A stretch of 7,724 nucleotides of DNA, from contig CALFEZ010000265.1 of assembly GCA_937957895.1 (NCBI GenBank), positions 1-7,724 on the forward strand, in the 5' to 3' direction. Numbering within the stretch: the stretch's first letter is position 1; every line of letters starts with the position of its first letter. This DNA is from an uncultured Erysipelotrichaceae bacterium. GTDB taxonomy: Bacteria > Bacillota_I > Bacilli_A > Erysipelotrichales > Erysipelotrichaceae. Positions 1 to 6,333 of the stretch are shown here, one piece after another. The notes under the pieces were generated by a model. It searched no databases and was not told the origin of the DNA. It saw nothing but the letters and a program-made list of their open reading frames with translations. The translations under genes and the position numbers were made by a program.

Positions 1-251
1 AGTCCGTGATCCAAAACCCCATCAAAGACATGGCAGATATCATGTGTTACATACTTTTTTATGATCCCATCATGACCTCTTACAAACAACAGACAATAAA
101 AGAGTGGTTCAACAAGCACCCCTGGCATCATGATCTGACTCAAACTCAATGGAACGATGAACTGAATGAAGCCATGCATCGTTTGAACTTGCGTCGCAAC
201 AAAGAATATGTTGTTGATTGGTGGTTTTTGTTTGATAAGAGTGATGAGTAG
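1..251 (+). CDS. C-terminal part of an unrecognised protein (5' end cut by window edge)
   Basis: I do not recognise this gene. The frame is open from the first base to a TAG at 249-251 and gives about 82 residues. A GTG at 6 and ATGs at 30 and 42 are possible starts, but none has a Shine-Dalgarno sequence in front of it, so I read this as the end of a longer gene that begins outside the window. The peptide is hydrophilic and rich in Trp, His and Asn. It has an aromatic stretch near the end (VVDWWFLFDK), no clear membrane span and no motif that I can assign. The GNAT gene starts 59 bases downstream with no terminator between, so the two may be co-transcribed. That it is coding at all rests on the open frame, the strand shared with its neighbours and the good spacing to the next gene. 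Confidence 0.5.
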   Translation, partial: SVIQNPIKDMADIMCYILFYDPIMTSYKQQTIKEWFNKHPWHHDLTQTQWNDELNEAMHRLNLRRNKEYVVDWWFLFDKSDE

Positions 252-310
252 ACCAAATTACTAACACCAAAACAATCATATCAAGATATCATGACATAAA
301 GGAGACCTCC

Positions 311-1183
311 ATGAGAACCCACGCACAGGCAGCAGTATTGTTTGAATTTCTGAAACAGCACCAATCGTATGATGAAAACGAAGCGAAAGAACGTATCGAA
401 ACACTGAAAGAAGATCCCAATGTCCAGGAGATCTACGATGATCATGGCCAGATACAAGGAGTGATGCAAACCAGACGCAGCAACAACTTCATTCATGGAC
501 CCAGTGCATCGATCACGATCGGCTGTGAACAAAATGAAAAGATCATCGCAAAAGCAGAGGTGATGCTGATAGCGATGCTGCAGACATTGCGTAATGAAGG
601 TGTCAACATGGTCGTTAGCGTCAGCAACGACTCCTTTCCCTTATTGGAAGCCATGTTGACAAGACATGGCATGAAGCCATGGTATGGCTATGTGTTTATG
701 AAACATGATGGTCGGGATGTTCCAGTAAGTCCACTTACCAAACGTCCGATCCAGCCGGAGGATTTCATGCGCTATCATCGTGTCATGGGAGAGTGTTTCG
801 TTCCCATGCGACAGGCTATGGACATCCGTCCTTACGATGTCATCGATCAGATCTTATCAGACTCGGAGAAGTTTCAAAAGACATACGACGAGTGGCTTGA
901 AAATGCCCACAGCAGCTGGATGTACTTTGATCAGGATGAGTGGGTAGGTGCCGGGTTGTTTTATAACCAGGACATCGATGATGTGTTCATTCCCCCAAAT
1001 GTACAGGGAAAAGGTTATGGCAGGATGATCACCCATGATTTGATCCATGAAGCCAAAAAGCGGGGATTTGATCCCTACATCGGATATGTCAAATGGAATG
1101 AACGAGCCGGAAAACTCTATCTGTCCTGTGGTTTTATCCCGTTTTTGTCAGTGACGTACCATCGGATGTTTTTGACCCCTTAA
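311..1183 (+). CDS. GNAT-family N-acetyltransferase, two-domain form
   Basis: This is probably a cytoplasmic acetyl-CoA-dependent N-acyltransferase. The C-terminal half (about residues 145-290) carries the GNAT signatures: the acetyl-CoA pyrophosphate-binding motif A as VQGKGYG (231-237) after a beta strand (DDVFIPP), and motif B as N-x-x-A-x-x-L-Y-x-x-x-G-F (263-275). At 290 residues the protein is about twice a single GNAT domain. The N-terminal half (about 1-135) ends in a similar pattern (LLEAMLTRHGMKPWYGYVFM) but lacks a Q/R-x-x-G-x-G/A loop, so it looks like a degenerate GNAT-like domain that may serve in substrate binding or as an internal pseudo-dimer. The start is fixed by AAAGGAG at 298-304, six bases before the ATG. 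A terminator follows at 1202-1232. The acceptor substrate cannot be predicted. The family call is firm. Confidence 0.85.
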   Translation: MRTHAQAAVLFEFLKQHQSYDENEAKERIETLKEDPNVQEIYDDHGQIQGVMQTRRSNNFIHGPSASITIGCEQNEKIIAKAEVMLIAMLQTLRNEGVNMVVSVSNDSFPLLEAMLTRHGMKPWYGYVFMKHDGRDVPVSPLTKRPIQPEDFMRYHRVMGECFVPMRQAMDIRPYDVIDQILSDSEKFQKTYDEWLENAHSSWMYFDQDEWVGAGLFYNQDIDDVFIPPNVQGKGYGRMITHDLIHEAKKRGFDPYIGYVKWNERAGKLYLSCGFIPFLSVTYHRMFLTP

Positions 1184-1201
1184 AAAGCATGAAATATCGA
1201 T

Positions 1202-1232
1202 AAAACAGTGTGAAATTCCACATTGTTTTTTT
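1202..1232 (+). terminator. Intrinsic terminator after the GNAT gene
   Basis: A 9-bp stem AACAGTGTG / CACATTGTT (1204-1212 with 1219-1227, one G-U pair) closes a 6-base loop and runs straight into a T tract (1226-1232). The flanking A bases at 1202-1203 can extend the stem into the T run. It lies 18 bases after the GNAT stop and separates that gene from the flavin operon. Confidence 0.8.
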
Positions 1233-1245
1233 ATGATTATATGAT
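1217..1245 (+). promoter_or_regulatory. Weak candidate promoter for the flavin operon
   Basis: TATGAT at 1240-1245 matches the -10 consensus at five of six bases. At exactly 17 bases upstream lies TCCACA (1217-1222), which matches TTGACA at only four of six. Transcription would begin near 1252 and give a leader of about 34 bases before the flavodoxin ATG. The -35 candidate falls inside the preceding terminator hairpin. The region is AT-rich, so a chance match is quite possible. Some promoter is expected here because the GNAT unit is terminated just upstream. Confidence 0.3.
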
Positions 1246-1285
1246 ACGCTTGTATTGATATGAACGTATAACAAAGGAGATCATC

Positions 1286-1771
1286 ATGGATATCGGCATC
1301 ATCGTGTATTCCTACACCAACAACACATTGAGCATTGCCAAAACGCTTTGTGAGAAGCTTCAGACAGAAGGACATGTCTGTGCGATCGAAGCGATCAAAG
1401 CATCAGACGAAACACCGGAAGCCAAGTCATTTGAACTGACCAACATCCCCGATCCACTGCAACATGACGTCGTGGTGTTGGCATCCCCGGTACGCGCTTT
1501 TCAGGTTGCTCCGATCATGAAACGGTATTTGGAACAATGTCCTTCACTTAAAGACAAACCCATCCTGGTCTTTTTGACCCATCATTTCCCATTTCACTGG
1601 ATGGGAGGCAATACGGCTCTTAAAGGTAAATTGAAACTGATTCAGGCCAAAGAAGGAAAAGTACTCGAAGCAGACATCATCGATTGGTCCAACAAAAAAC
1701 GTTCTCAGCAGATCGATGCCCTGATCGAGCGTTTTACTTTGGCTATCAGACATTTGAAGGTGATCCTATGA
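1286..1771 (+). CDS. Flavodoxin-like FMN protein
   Basis: This is a cytoplasmic flavodoxin-fold protein of 161 residues, expected to bind FMN and to act in one- or two-electron transfer or as a small NAD(P)H:quinone-type reductase. It starts with the classical first beta strand and phosphate loop, IGIIVYSYTNNTLSIA, where SYTNNT (9-14) corresponds to the T/S-x-T-x-x-T loop that holds the FMN phosphate. DVVVLASPVRAFQVAP (61-76) matches the second FMN-contact loop, and FLTHHFPFHWMGGNTAL (96-112) the third strand and its G-G loop. No membrane segment or signal peptide is seen. AAAGGAG at 1273-1279 sets the ATG. Its TGA overlaps the ATG of the next gene (ATGA at 1768-1771), so the two are translationally coupled and likely work together. 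The exact electron partner is unknown. Confidence 0.82.
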   Translation: MDIGIIVYSYTNNTLSIAKTLCEKLQTEGHVCAIEAIKASDETPEAKSFELTNIPDPLQHDVVVLASPVRAFQVAPIMKRYLEQCPSLKDKPILVFLTHHFPFHWMGGNTALKGKLKLIQAKEGKVLEADIIDWSNKKRSQQIDALIERFTLAIRHLKVIL

Positions 1772-2169
1772 GTACCAGACGAAAACTGTTGATATTCTTT
1801 CTTGGGTTGTTTGTTGTGTTGATCGTGTTTGCGGTCGTCTTTGTCAACATGACTCAACGATCGCTCGAAAAACTCAATGATACCCCTATCAACATGCCAG
1901 ATCTGATGAATATCGAAGATGGGGAGTATACGGGTCGATATCGTGTGTTTCCGGTCATGGCAGAAGTTGTGGTGAAGGTACGTGATCATCAGATCACTGA
2001 GATCGTCCTGGTCGAACACAATCATGGTCGCGGATACGATGGTGAAGCGATCATCGATACCGTCGTAGAGCAACAATCCCTGGATGTCGATGTGATCAGT
2101 GGTGCGACCTACAGCTCTAAGGTGATTTTACTGGCGATCGAAGATGCATTGAGCGGATCTTCGGATTAA
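1768..2169 (+). CDS. Membrane-anchored FMN-binding domain protein, predicted flavinylated
   Basis: This 133-residue protein has a short basic N-terminus (MSTRRK), one membrane span (about 7-27) and then an FMN_bind-type domain (about 50-130) predicted to face outside the cell. The key motif is D-V-I-S-G-A-T at 108-114. In the NqrC/RnfG and related families the final Thr of such D-x-x-S/T-G-A-T motifs receives FMN through a phosphoester bond made by ApbE, so T114 is the predicted site here. No apbE lies in the window. The same frame is open back to an ATG at 1684, but that start lies deep inside the flavodoxin gene. The ATG at 1768 gives a clean N-terminal anchor, has AAGG at 1757-1760 before it and overlaps the flavodoxin stop by four bases. 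The likely role is extracytoplasmic electron transfer. The partner and final acceptor are not shown. Confidence 0.82.
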   Translation: MSTRRKLLIFFLGLFVVLIVFAVVFVNMTQRSLEKLNDTPINMPDLMNIEDGEYTGRYRVFPVMAEVVVKVRDHQITEIVLVEHNHGRGYDGEAIIDTVVEQQSLDVDVISGATYSSKVILLAIEDALSGSSD

Positions 2170-2179
2170 ATGAAACAAT

Positions 2180-2213
2180 AACACGATCGACCTTGACAGC
2201 GATCGTGTTTTTT
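2180..2213 (+). terminator. Intrinsic terminator of the flavin operon
   Basis: A perfect stem ACACGATCG / CGATCGTGT (2181-2189 with 2200-2208), extendable by the A2180-T2209 pair, closes a 10-base loop and is followed by T2209-T2213. It begins 11 bases after the FMN-binding gene stop. The loop contains TTGACA, which also serves as the -35 box of the next transcription unit. Confidence 0.85.
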
Positions 2214-2222
2214 ATATACAAT
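2193..2222 (+). promoter_or_regulatory. Sigma-A-type promoter of the T-box/trpB unit
   Basis: TTGACA at 2193-2198 is a perfect -35 box and TACAAT at 2217-2222 matches the -10 consensus at five of six bases, with an 18-base spacer. Transcription would start near 2229-2230, just before the first T-box helix, which is what a leader promoter should do. The -35 box lies in the loop of the upstream terminator, and the 3' arm and T tract of that terminator form most of the spacer. Confidence 0.75.
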
Positions 2223-2235
2223 CTCTTTAAGAACA

Positions 2236-2486
2236 AAACGATGAGTAAGAAGAGTAGGCATGTCTTACGATCTCAGAGAGTCGGGATTGGTGAGAGTCCG
2301 ATATCGATGGGCATGTTGAATGGACTTACGAGTGGGCGCTGAAAAGTGGAGTATGCAACCCGGGATCTCCCGTTACAGAGATACGATATCGGCTTTTTGC
2401 CCGTATCCGAACAAAGTGGGTTTAACAACCAATTGAGGTGGCACCGCGGTCAATCGTCCTCTATGCAAAGGCATGGGGGCTTTTTT
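2236..2486 (+). promoter_or_regulatory. Tryptophan T-box leader (tRNA-Trp-sensing riboswitch)
   Basis: This leader fills the 350-base gap before trpB together with the terminator and promoter above. Stem I is visible: GTAAG 2245-2249 pairs with CTTAC 2325-2329, CATG 2259-2262 pairs with CATG 2312-2315, an AGTA element lies at 2253-2256, and the distal CAGAGAG / TTGGTGAGAG elements lie at 2274-2296. The specifier loop between the lower helices reads GAA-TGG-A, with TGG (Trp) at 2321-2323. A later hairpin pairs GATACG..GGC (2380-2393) with GCC-CGTATC (2399-2407). The T-box sequence AGGTGGCACCGCGG is at 2436-2449. The antiterminator pairs GAGG 2435-2438 with CCTC 2458-2461 and GCGG 2446-2449 with TCGT 2454-2457, leaving the 7-base bulge TGGCACC. 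By the known mechanism, uncharged tRNA-Trp stabilises the antiterminator and turns on trpB. Confidence 0.95.
2458..2486 (+). terminator. Regulated terminator of the T-box leader
   Basis: The stem CCTCTATGC (2458-2466) / GCATGGGGG (2471-2479), with two G-U pairs, closes a 4-base loop and is followed by six T bases (2481-2486). Bases 2458-2461 are shared with the antiterminator, so the two structures exclude each other. Termination here is expected when tRNA-Trp is charged. Confidence 0.88.
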
Positions 2487-2519
2487 GTTTTAAGGCTTCA
2501 GACACTATAGGAGGAAAAC

Positions 2520-3707
2520 ATGGAAAGAAGCAATGGATATTTCGGTCAGTTTGGCGGTGCGTTTGTACCGGATGCTTTAAAGGAAGTACTAAAGGAATTA
2601 GAAGACAGTTTTTATGAAAACATCAATGATCCGGCATTTTTAGAAGAACTAAACTACTACTACAAGCAATACATCGGCAGAGCCAATCCGCTTTACTTTG
2701 CAGAAAGACTGACAGACAAAGTAGGAGGAGCCAAGATCTATCTCAAGCGGGAAGATCTCAATCACACCGGTGCCCACAAGATCAACAATGCCATCGGTCA
2801 GGCACTGCTTGCCAAAAAGATGGGCAAAAAGCGGATCATTGCCGAGACCGGTGCCGGACAACACGGAGTGGCTACGGCAACCGTAGCAGCCCTTTTTGGC
2901 ATGGAATGCATCGTATACATGGGTGAGATCGACACCAAACGACAGGCTCTCAATGTGTTTCGCATGGAAATGCTCGGGACCAAAGTAGTCCCGGTCACGA
3001 CCGGTACCAAGACCCTCAAAGATGCCGTGGATGCGGCACTGCAGGATTATGTGGTCAATGCCGATTCAACATTCTATTTGCTCGGATCAGCCGTAGGACC
3101 TCATCCATTTCCGACGATGGTTCGTGAGTTTCAAAGTATCATCGGCAAAGAAGCCAGAGCACAGATCATAGAAGCCGAAGGCAGACTTCCGGATGTGGTC
3201 ATGGCTTGTGTGGGCGGCGGCAGCAATGCCATCGGATTGTTCCATCCGTTTTTTGACGATAAAGACGTCAGGATCATCGGAGTCGAACCAGCCGGAAAAG
3301 GACTGGACACAAACGAACATGCCGCTTCCATCAGCAAAGGCGATGTCGGGGTGATCCATGGGTTCAAATGTTACATGCTATCGGATGAAAACGGCGAGAT
3401 CATGCCGGTGCATTCGATCGCTGCCGGACTGGATTATCCCGGGGTGGGACCGGAGCATAGCTACTATCATGACATCAAGCGTGCCGAGTATGTCAGCGTT
3501 ACCGATCAGGAAGCGATCGATGCTTTCTTCTTGTTATCCAAAAGCGAAGGCATCATTCCGGCGATCGAAAGCTCGCATGCGATCGCTCATGCCGTCAAGA
3601 TCGCCAAAGACATGGACAAAGACCAGATCATCATCATCAACCTCTCAGGAAGAGGAGACAAAGACGTCAATCAGATCAAAGAGATCTTAGAAGCAACGGC
3701 ATCATAG
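2520..3707 (+). CDS. trpB: Tryptophan synthase beta chain
   Basis: This cytoplasmic PLP enzyme joins indole and L-serine to make L-tryptophan. It has 395 residues, full length for the classical TrpB1 type. Visible landmarks are the PLP lysine K87 in HTGAHKINN, catalytic E109 in AETGAGQHG, the PLP-phosphate loop GGGSN (232-236), D305 in AAGLDYPGVG, and S377 in SGRGDKD. The numbering agrees with the well-studied Salmonella enzyme at K87, E109, D305 and S377. AGGAGG at 2509-2514, five bases before the ATG, sets the start. Expression is controlled by the Trp T-box directly upstream. There is no trpA, trpC, trpF or trpD beside it; the next gene is a DUF1028 protein. That suggests indole salvage, or a dispersed pathway. 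Nothing in the sequence hints at inactivation. Confidence 0.97.
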   Translation: MERSNGYFGQFGGAFVPDALKEVLKELEDSFYENINDPAFLEELNYYYKQYIGRANPLYFAERLTDKVGGAKIYLKREDLNHTGAHKINNAIGQALLAKKMGKKRIIAETGAGQHGVATATVAALFGMECIVYMGEIDTKRQALNVFRMEMLGTKVVPVTTGTKTLKDAVDAALQDYVVNADSTFYLLGSAVGPHPFPTMVREFQSIIGKEARAQIIEAEGRLPDVVMACVGGGSNAIGLFHPFFDDKDVRIIGVEPAGKGLDTNEHAASISKGDVGVIHGFKCYMLSDENGEIMPVHSIAAGLDYPGVGPEHSYYHDIKRAEYVSVTDQEAIDAFFLLSKSEGIIPAIESSHAIAHAVKIAKDMDKDQIIIINLSGRGDKDVNQIKEILEATAS

Positions 3708-3739
3708 ACATACCCACATATCTAAAGATATGATAAGGC

Positions 3740-3746
3740 AAAGGAG
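3740..3746 (+). promoter_or_regulatory. Ribosome binding site that fixes the DUF1028 start
   Basis: AAAGGAG lies seven bases before the ATG at 3754. An in-frame ATG at 3730 would put this site inside the coding region and add eight residues (MIRQRSTT) that do not fit the family's N-terminus. The start at 3754 gives MKNIATFSIVG, which does fit it. Confidence 0.85.
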
Positions 3747-3753
3747 TACGACC

Positions 3754-4629
3754 ATGAAGAACATCGCTACATTTTCGATCGTTGGAAAAGATGCAAAAAC
3801 CAATGAATGGGGCATCGCTGTCCAGTCCAAGTTTCTGGCGGTCGGCAGTGCCGTCAGTTGGGCCAAAGCCGATGTGGGAGCCATTGCCACTCAGGCCATG
3901 GCCAATCTGGATATCGGAGAAGTCGGTTTGAAACTGCTTGAAAAAGGCTATACTGCCGAGCAGGTAAAACAAACGATGATCGCACTGGATCCTGATATCG
4001 AGCATCGTCAGTTTGGGATCGTGGATAAAATGGGCAATGCGATCAGTTTTACCGGATCGAAGTGTTTTGAGTATGCCGGAGGTCATGCTGAGCAGGATCT
4101 TGCTTGTCAAGGCAATATCCTGGTAGGCAAAGAAACCATCGATGCGATGGTGGAAACCTTTAAAACAACTCAAGGACCTTTGGCAAGAAGGTTGGTCAAG
4201 GCACTGGATGCCGGCCAGCAGGCAGGAGGAGATCGTCGAGGCCGCCAGTCAGCATCGTTGCTGGTGGTTAAAGCCAATGGCAGTTATGGCGGATACAATG
4301 ACCGGTATATCGATCTGAGAGTGGACGATGATCCTGAGCCGATCCTTAAACTGATGGAACTGCTTGATTTGCATGACATGTACTTTCAAAAGACACCGGA
4401 AGCAGACAAACTGATCGTGGATGAGAAACTGGGGATCACCATCCAAAAGGCACTGACTACCTTGGGGTATTATCAAGGACCGCTGGATGGCATCTTCAAA
4501 GGAGAAACCAAGATCGCTTATGAGAACTTCTGTGGGTGGGAAAACTTCGAAGAGCGGATCAATCCGGATGACATCGTCGATCGCAGTGTCATTGAATTTC
4601 TTCTTAAGAAAGCTGATAATACCAAATAA
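3754..4629 (+). CDS. DUF1028 protein with C-terminal peptidoglycan-binding-like domain
   Basis: This is a 291-residue protein of the DUF1028 family, which is classed with Ntn-hydrolase folds and whose reaction is not established. Family marks include TFSIVGKD (6-13), EWGIAVQSKFLAVGSAVSWA (18-37), GAIATQAMAN (42-51), CQGNILVG (118-125), GDRRGRQSASLLVVKA (159-174) and DDDPEPI (191-197). Residues about 212-291 form a second domain resembling PG_binding_2, with LGYYQGPLDGIF (237-248) and WENFEERI (262-269), the arrangement typical of longer DUF1028 proteins. No signal peptide or membrane span is visible, so binding to cell wall would need unconventional export; the domain may do something else. 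The gene lies 46 bases after trpB with no convincing terminator between, so tryptophan-linked control by the T-box is likely but inferred. The start is set by the ribosome binding site at 3740-3746. Confidence 0.88.
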   Translation: MKNIATFSIVGKDAKTNEWGIAVQSKFLAVGSAVSWAKADVGAIATQAMANLDIGEVGLKLLEKGYTAEQVKQTMIALDPDIEHRQFGIVDKMGNAISFTGSKCFEYAGGHAEQDLACQGNILVGKETIDAMVETFKTTQGPLARRLVKALDAGQQAGGDRRGRQSASLLVVKANGSYGGYNDRYIDLRVDDDPEPILKLMELLDLHDMYFQKTPEADKLIVDEKLGITIQKALTTLGYYQGPLDGIFKGETKIAYENFCGWENFEERINPDDIVDRSVIEFLLKKADNTK

Positions 4630-4658
4630 AAAAGAGCCCATCATTGATGGGCTTTATT
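4627..4658. terminator. Bidirectional terminator between convergent units
   Basis: AGCCCATC (4635-4642) pairs with GATGGGCT (4646-4653) around a 3-base loop, and outer A-T and G-U pairs can extend it. On the - strand it is followed by CTTTTTTATTT, a strong T tract serving the ABC operon. On the + strand the tail is TTTATT, weaker. It sits in the 30-base gap between the two stops and touches the DUF1028 TAA. Confidence 0.8.
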
Positions 4659-4659
4659 G

Positions 4660-6333
4660 TCAGGTCGTGATTGGATCGATGGCTACTGTGGGCAGATCGG
4701 TCAAAGTCATGCGTGACCATACATCGTCATGATCGATGGCTTCTCTTACCGTGTCGTTTTCTACGATGTAGATCGTGTCATAGTATGCCAGGTGTTCTTT
4801 AAAGATGATATGGCTGACATTGATGATGGTTTGATCCAGATCCAGGATATCCTTTTCGATGCTTCTGGCGATCGAAAGTTCCAAATTGGCAAAGATTTCA
4901 TCACACAAGATGACTTCGGCATCCAAAGCCAAGGCTCGTGCAAGCATCATGCGGGCCCGTTGTCCTCCGGAGATGTTGGAACCGTTGTTGTAGAGTTTCA
5001 TGTCCAGATCAAAGGAAGACAGACCCACTCGCTGCAGTGAGGTTTTGATTTTGATGTCATCGATCGGTTGATACAGCGTGACATTGTCTTTGACAGTGCC
5101 ATTGAAGATAAATCCGATCTGATCGACGGTCGTAAAGAGCGAATAGTAATCGATCGGTACGATGTCATAGATATCATGACCATCAAGGGTGACCATGCCG
5201 CTTTTGGGTCTGATCGACTGACGGATGGTTTTAAGCACGGTAGACTTGCCGGCTCCCGATCGTCCGACGATCAAAACTTTCTGCCCTTTGTGTACGCTAA
5301 GAGAGACACCATTTAAGATCGCTTTGTCTTCGTCTTCATACCCCAGATCACAGTTATCAAATACCAGATCATCGAACGTGCTGATGTTGGTATGACGATC
5401 GATGATGGGACGTTTGAGATTGACGTCAAACTCCTCCAACACCTTCAAGATCCCTTTCATCTGTGTCAATACCGGGGAGAATTGTTGCAATGGCCAGATG
5501 ACGTTACCGAAACTGGATGCGACCACGATGATGCTGCCCAGACCGACATCGGCATTTTTGGCTACCACGATCCCGGAAACGATCAATGAAAAGATGATGA
5601 ATGTCTGGATGAAGTTATTAAGAGCATGGACTTGAGTTTCTTTGACATCCACGGCATAGTTGTCTTTTTGGACTTTTTTGGCTTTTTCAATGAATGTGTT
5701 GAGTCGTTTGGGTTCAAGTTGATGTTGTTTGATGATCTCAAAGCCATTGAGGGTTTCCTGTACATAATCGGTATACTCCTGCAAGGAGGCGGATTTTTTG
5801 GCTTCGGTTTTTTGGACCGGTTTGCTGGTGTGGCTGGTGATATACAAAAACACCACCAACAAGATAAGGGCCACGATGACCAGATACACATTGACGGTCG
5901 CTACCAAGATGAGGGCCATCATAAAGCGCAGTGTCATGTGGATCATGTTGAGCATGTTGTTTAAAAACTTGTCCTGATAACGATCGAAATCATTGGTCAG
6001 GTTGGAGCGGTATGTGTTGACCTTTTCTTTTTGAAGTTGGGTGATATCTTGTTTGAGCAGTTGATGGATGTACTTTTTCTTCATCAACAGCAGACTCTTT
6101 TCGATATAAGCCGACTTGATCAAGGTGCCGATGCCATCGATGATCAGTTCCACGATAAAGATCACGACCATCCACTGAGCAACCTGGATCATGCGATCAA
6201 GTTCGCGGGCAAGACCAAAGTCGGTGATAAACCGCAACAAATATATGGTGATGCCAGATAGTGTGGTCGTAAAGACCATGCTGATGGTGACCAGGATCAG
6301 CCACCCTTTGTGTCCGTACTTTACGTTTTTCAT
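4660..6333 (-). CDS. ABC transporter half: membrane domain fused to ATPase (downstream partner)
   Basis: This 557-residue half-transporter has an exporter-type layout. The N-terminal membrane domain has about six spans (roughly 12-33, 51-71, 132-148, 149-165, 242-259, 266-284) and the ATPase domain follows from about 320. ATPase motifs are A-loop Y332, Walker A GRSGAGKST (357-365), Q-loop Q405, signature ISGGQ (454-458), Walker B VILCDE (474-479) with catalytic E479, and H-loop H508. The D-loop reads ANLE (482-485) instead of the usual SALD, a clear departure. The signature has Ile for the usual Leu. The ATG overlaps the stop of the upstream ABC gene (ATGA at 6330-6333 read on the - strand), with only a weak GGGGG before it, which suggests translational coupling and a heterodimer. 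The substrate is unknown; peptides, lipids and drugs are all possible for this class. Confidence 0.92.
   Translation of the reverse strand: MKNVKYGHKGWLILVTISMVFTTTLSGITIYLLRFITDFGLARELDRMIQVAQWMVVIFIVELIIDGIGTLIKSAYIEKSLLLMKKKYIHQLLKQDITQLQKEKVNTYRSNLTNDFDRYQDKFLNNMLNMIHMTLRFMMALILVATVNVYLVIVALILLVVFLYITSHTSKPVQKTEAKKSASLQEYTDYVQETLNGFEIIKQHQLEPKRLNTFIEKAKKVQKDNYAVDVKETQVHALNNFIQTFIIFSLIVSGIVVAKNADVGLGSIIVVASSFGNVIWPLQQFSPVLTQMKGILKVLEEFDVNLKRPIIDRHTNISTFDDLVFDNCDLGYEDEDKAILNGVSLSVHKGQKVLIVGRSGAGKSTVLKTIRQSIRPKSGMVTLDGHDIYDIVPIDYYSLFTTVDQIGFIFNGTVKDNVTLYQPIDDIKIKTSLQRVGLSSFDLDMKLYNNGSNISGGQRARMMLARALALDAEVILCDEIFANLELSIARSIEKDILDLDQTIINVSHIIFKEHLAYYDTIYIVENDTVREAIDHDDVWSRMTLTDLPTVAIDPITT

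Noticed and set aside
1684..1767. Upstream in-frame ATG that would lengthen the FMN-binding protein to 161 residues
   Set aside because: It lies inside the flavodoxin gene in another frame, has no ribosome binding site and would put a hydrophilic extension before the membrane anchor. The ATGA overlap at 1768 is the natural start.
1705..2076. Minus-strand reading frame of 123 codons opposite the flavin operon
   Set aside because: It spans two well-supported coupled genes on the other strand and shows no start signal or motif.
2308..2310. Another TGG as an alternative specifier
   Set aside because: It falls outside the specifier loop defined by GTAAG/CTTAC and CATG/CATG and lacks the GAA-NNN-A context seen at 2321-2323.
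2307..2342. Short reading frame ATG..TGA within the leader that might be a trp leader peptide
   Set aside because: It encodes 11 residues without any Trp, has no ribosome binding site and lies across stem I of a clear T-box. Its TGG bases are read as the T-box specifier, not translated.
3717..3732. CATATC-TAAA-GATATG hairpin as a terminator after trpB
   Set aside because: Only six mostly A-T pairs and no T tract, so it is unlikely to stop transcription.
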